NCBI GenBank assembly: GCA_022316685.1
Contig: JAKJHU010000036.1
Span: 5,436,036-5,500,035 of the forward strand
Length of the DNA stretch: 64,000 nucleotides
Direction of reading: 5' to 3'
Origin: Progne subis subis
Taxonomy: Eukaryota; Chordata; Aves; Passeriformes; Hirundinidae
In this document: piece by piece, positions 62,102 through 64,000 of the stretch
How the letters are laid out: each line of letters starts with the position of its first letter
Numbering within the stretch: position 1 is the first letter of the stretch
Position numbers and translations under genes: made by a program
Notes under the pieces: generated by a model
Seen by the model: only the letters and a program-made list of their open reading frames with translations
The model's database searches: none
What the model was told of the DNA's origin: nothing

Positions 62102-62694
62102 ACTTTGCTGGGCACTGAGGTCAGCCTGTGTTTTCCTAGAGGCTTCTTCTGGCCCTTTTATGGATGGGCGTCACATGGGCCAGCCAGTCTATGGTCCCAG
62201 ACTTGAGACATCTAACTGGCTAAAGAAGTCACTAACTACTCCCTGATGCATTACAGGGGGACTATTCTGCTCCCTGACCCCCTCCCTCAGGAGGCCAGCT
62301 GTCCTTAGGATGATGTGTCTTATTGTTAAAAACTGAGGAAAATAACGTGTTAAGTACCTCAGTCTTTTCCTCATCTTTGGTAACTATTATTTTCCCCTTC
62401 CCATCCAATAAAGAATGGAGGTTTTCCTTGCCCTTCTTTTGCTATTAAAGTATTTATAAGAACATTCATTATCCTTTACAGAAGTGGCCAGATCAAGTAC
62501 CCTTTTTATCAATCTCACCACTGTCAACCTGGACAACCAGCAGTGGGTAATAATGAGGTCTTAATTGGTTCATGAGGTCTCCTGGTAATATCCCATACCT
62601 GGGCCCCAAGGAGGCAGCAGACTTCCCTGTGGGATGGGTCCAGTCAATATACAGGGCCCTCAGTTCCCCTCAAAAGGGATTTACCTACTAGAAC

Positions 62695-63391
62695 TGATGC
62701 AATGTCCGTCCTCACGCTAGTCGGCGCGGCCACAGGCCAGCTCAGTTTATGCACTGCAGCAGCGTGGATGGGTCGGGGCAGCAAATCGGGCGAGCCGCCT
62801 CCTCCCCGTGGGTTCTTAATTCCCCCACGCCAGCGACGGGCGGATCGATGGAGAACGCAACCGCGGCAGCCAAAGAAAGGGCGACTCCTCCAGGCAGGGT
62901 ATAACGATGTTTATTTCAGGGAGAAAGAGCATGGAGCTCGGCACTCTCTGACCCCCTGCCCAGAAGAGCCCCGGGAGCAGGTGTGCACGAGCTCAAAAAC
63001 AGGGGAGGGAACCGGGGTGGGGACAACCGGTCAGCCAATTACAATAATGAGGGGTATAACTGGGGGTGTAAACCTAATAACTGGGGGCCAACCAAAAAAC
63101 GAAGAGAGGGGATTGCCAGGGCCCCAGCCTATCACTCTACCCCCTCCCTGGAACTTTCTAGAATCCAGGGAAGGGTCCTGGGGTGACAGACAGGGTGCCC
63201 AAGGGGAGAGAGAGGAGATTGACAATTAGGTATAAAAGGGGGAAGAGATGACTGACATATAACGGACTTTCTCTAACTCCGGGCAGACAGGTTACAACCA
63301 ACACTAAAAACAGGGGGTACAAGGAACAAACCATTACAGAAAACTTAATATAAATTACAATAAATAGATAAAACAAACGCACACCACCACA
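62695..63391 (-). mobile_element. Solo LTR, class II (ERVK-like), 697 bp, inserted in CR1
   Basis: Plus-strand limits are TGATGCAATG and CCACCACA, with perfect TAGAAC hexamers at 62689-62694 and 63392-63397. Removing the LTR and one hexamer joins CR1 5'-region sequence on both sides. The poly(A) signal (plus TTTATT, 62910-62915) fixes the minus orientation. Where the sister LTR at 55046 has CTTATAAAC this copy reads CTCAAAAAC, so the TATA box looks damaged. It is GC- and CpG-richer than the rest of the window, as expected for a relatively young insertion. Frames of up to 175 codons inside it are incidental. Confidence 0.92.
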
Positions 63392-63397
63392 TAGAAC

Positions 63398-64000
63398 TAC
63401 CCTTCTTTTCTTCTTAATGACTGAAGTTGTGGTCCATTTGATAGACAGAGTGCAAATGGGAGACTCTCCAGACAGAATTTTTATTTAGTATCATCTGCTT
63501 GACCCTCTGGATCAGAGACTCACACCTATTCAGTTAGGGTATCTGGGGGGTCCATAGTGGATTCTTTAATCTCCCTTACCAGGGACTCACTTCCCTTCCC
63601 CCCCACCTACTAGGTGTACTCCTGACTGATGGTAAGAGGGCCAGAACTCCTCTGACTTCTGCAGAGCTTCTCTCAGGGTTGGAAGTGTCCAATGCCACCA
63701 GTCTCTTTCTCTTTTGCTCTCTCTGATACTCCTTACCCTTTCCACTTCTTCCTTACACTGTGACCAGACAGAGAAGATCATTCACCAGCTCACACTGCAC
63801 ACAGGTGCCTTTTGCACTGTCCTCAAATACTAACACCAACTTCAGACACTCCCTGAAGCCAGTGACAGACAGCTGGGTCCTGCTGGGGGGTCTGTCAGGG
63901 TTAGCACAGCCTTGGTAGCAGCAGTAGCAATGGTTTCTGGCTGCTTATAAACCATTGCTGGATCTTGTCAAGTAGGGGAGAAAAAAACCAAAACAGGACA
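63398..64000 (-). mobile_element. CR1 LINE, 5' part (ORF1 region), continuing past the window
   Basis: Continuation of the minus-strand CR1 beyond the LTR. A minus-strand frame at 63587-63781 reads like the N-terminal region of CR1 ORF1 (EEVERVRSIRESKRERDWW), with further 5' sequence up to the window edge. ORF1 of CR1 encodes a nucleic-acid-binding accessory protein. The remnant has no complete ORF. Together with 60835-62694 about 2.46 kb of CR1 is present, against about 4.5 kb for a full element. Confidence 0.78.
63587..63781 (-). pseudogene. CR1 ORF1 remnant
   Basis: A 64-codon frame with the charged RSIRESKRERDWWHWTLPTL stretch typical of the coiled or charged part of CR1 ORF1. It ends in GGGEGK where the G/C-rich run disturbs the frame. 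It is a fragment only. Confidence 0.6.

Larger units (their letters stand above)
60835..62694 (-). mobile_element. CR1 LINE, long internally deleted copy, 3' part
   Basis: On the minus strand the element ends (left side) with the CR1 3' terminus (plus AGAATCACAGAATCAGCTAGG) and extends through the 3' UTR and much of ORF2. ORF2 fragments are recognisable in order: C-terminal region near 61249-61443, RT region 61498-61860, RT upstream part 61907-62101, then 'DWLAHVTPIHK'-like near 62170 and 'LLDGKGKIIVTKDEEKTEVLNT'-like near 62340-62410. At about 62500-62560 the match jumps to ORF1/5' sequence, so the endonuclease domain is missing. The element continues beyond the LTR that interrupts it at 62695. 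Confidence 0.92.

Noticed and set aside
62702..63229. A 175-codon plus-strand frame
   Set aside because: It lies wholly inside the minus-strand LTR and reflects GC-rich composition.
55046..63391. The two similar minus-strand LTRs at 55 and 63 kb as the ends of one provirus
   Set aside because: They have different target duplications (CTACAT and TAGAAC), and the DNA between them contains an unrelated ERVL LTR, host-like sequence and CR1, with no gag, pol or env.
1..64000. tRNA, rRNA, CRISPR arrays or bacterial genes
   Set aside because: I saw no tRNA-like A/B boxes with a cloverleaf, no rRNA segments and no regularly spaced repeats. The repeat content is that of a bird nuclear genome.

Overview
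This window looks like an AT-rich, gene-poor stretch of a bird nuclear genome, most likely a neoavian and possibly a songbird. The evidence is the repeat content. Several CR1 LINE fragments have the typical avian 3' end (ATTCTATGATT-like octamers). There are endogenous-retrovirus LTRs of the class II (ERVK-like, 6-bp target duplications) and class III (ERVL-like) types common in birds. There are no Alu, L1 or other mammalian-type SINE/LINE insertions. I see no bacterial operons, CRISPR arrays, tRNA or rRNA genes, and no complete protein-coding gene. Species and chromosome cannot be fixed from the sequence alone.

Layout, left to right. 0-12 kb: AT-rich DNA with a short class I-like LTR (1723-2007), a class II solo LTR (3239-3885, + strand), a CR1 3' end (9345-9842) and a related minus-strand LTR (10590-11110). 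12-24 kb: mostly unique-looking AT-rich sequence and microsatellites. It contains a possible DNA-transposon terminus (13028) and the only convincing host-exon candidate, two phase-matched minus-strand segments at 14.66-15.24 kb with N-glycosylation sequons and cysteines. 24-36 kb: a 699-bp class II LTR (23916-24614), three CR1 copies, one of them split by an unclassified ~0.9-kb insertion with a GA-rich tract, and a minus-strand ERVL-type LTR (35626-36142). 36-50 kb: a gene desert with AT/ATT/A-rich simple repeats. 50-64 kb: a CR1 fragment with ORF2 C-terminal remnants (50452-51117), a 709-bp minus-strand solo LTR (55046-55754), an ERVL LTR (57223-57817), and a long minus-strand CR1 (60835 to the window edge) that keeps pieces of ORF1 and ORF2 and is interrupted by another minus-strand class II LTR (62695-63391).

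The elements do not form a pathway; they record successive insertions. All the LTRs appear to be solo, because no gag, pol or env reading frame lies beside any of them. In four cases I could read exact 6-bp flanking duplications (GTGAAC, ATGGAA, CTACAT, TAGAAC), which fixes the element boundaries to the base. Most open frames here lie in homopolymer or simple-repeat DNA or inside CR1/LTR copies and are not genes. Family names are assigned by pattern recognition, not database search.
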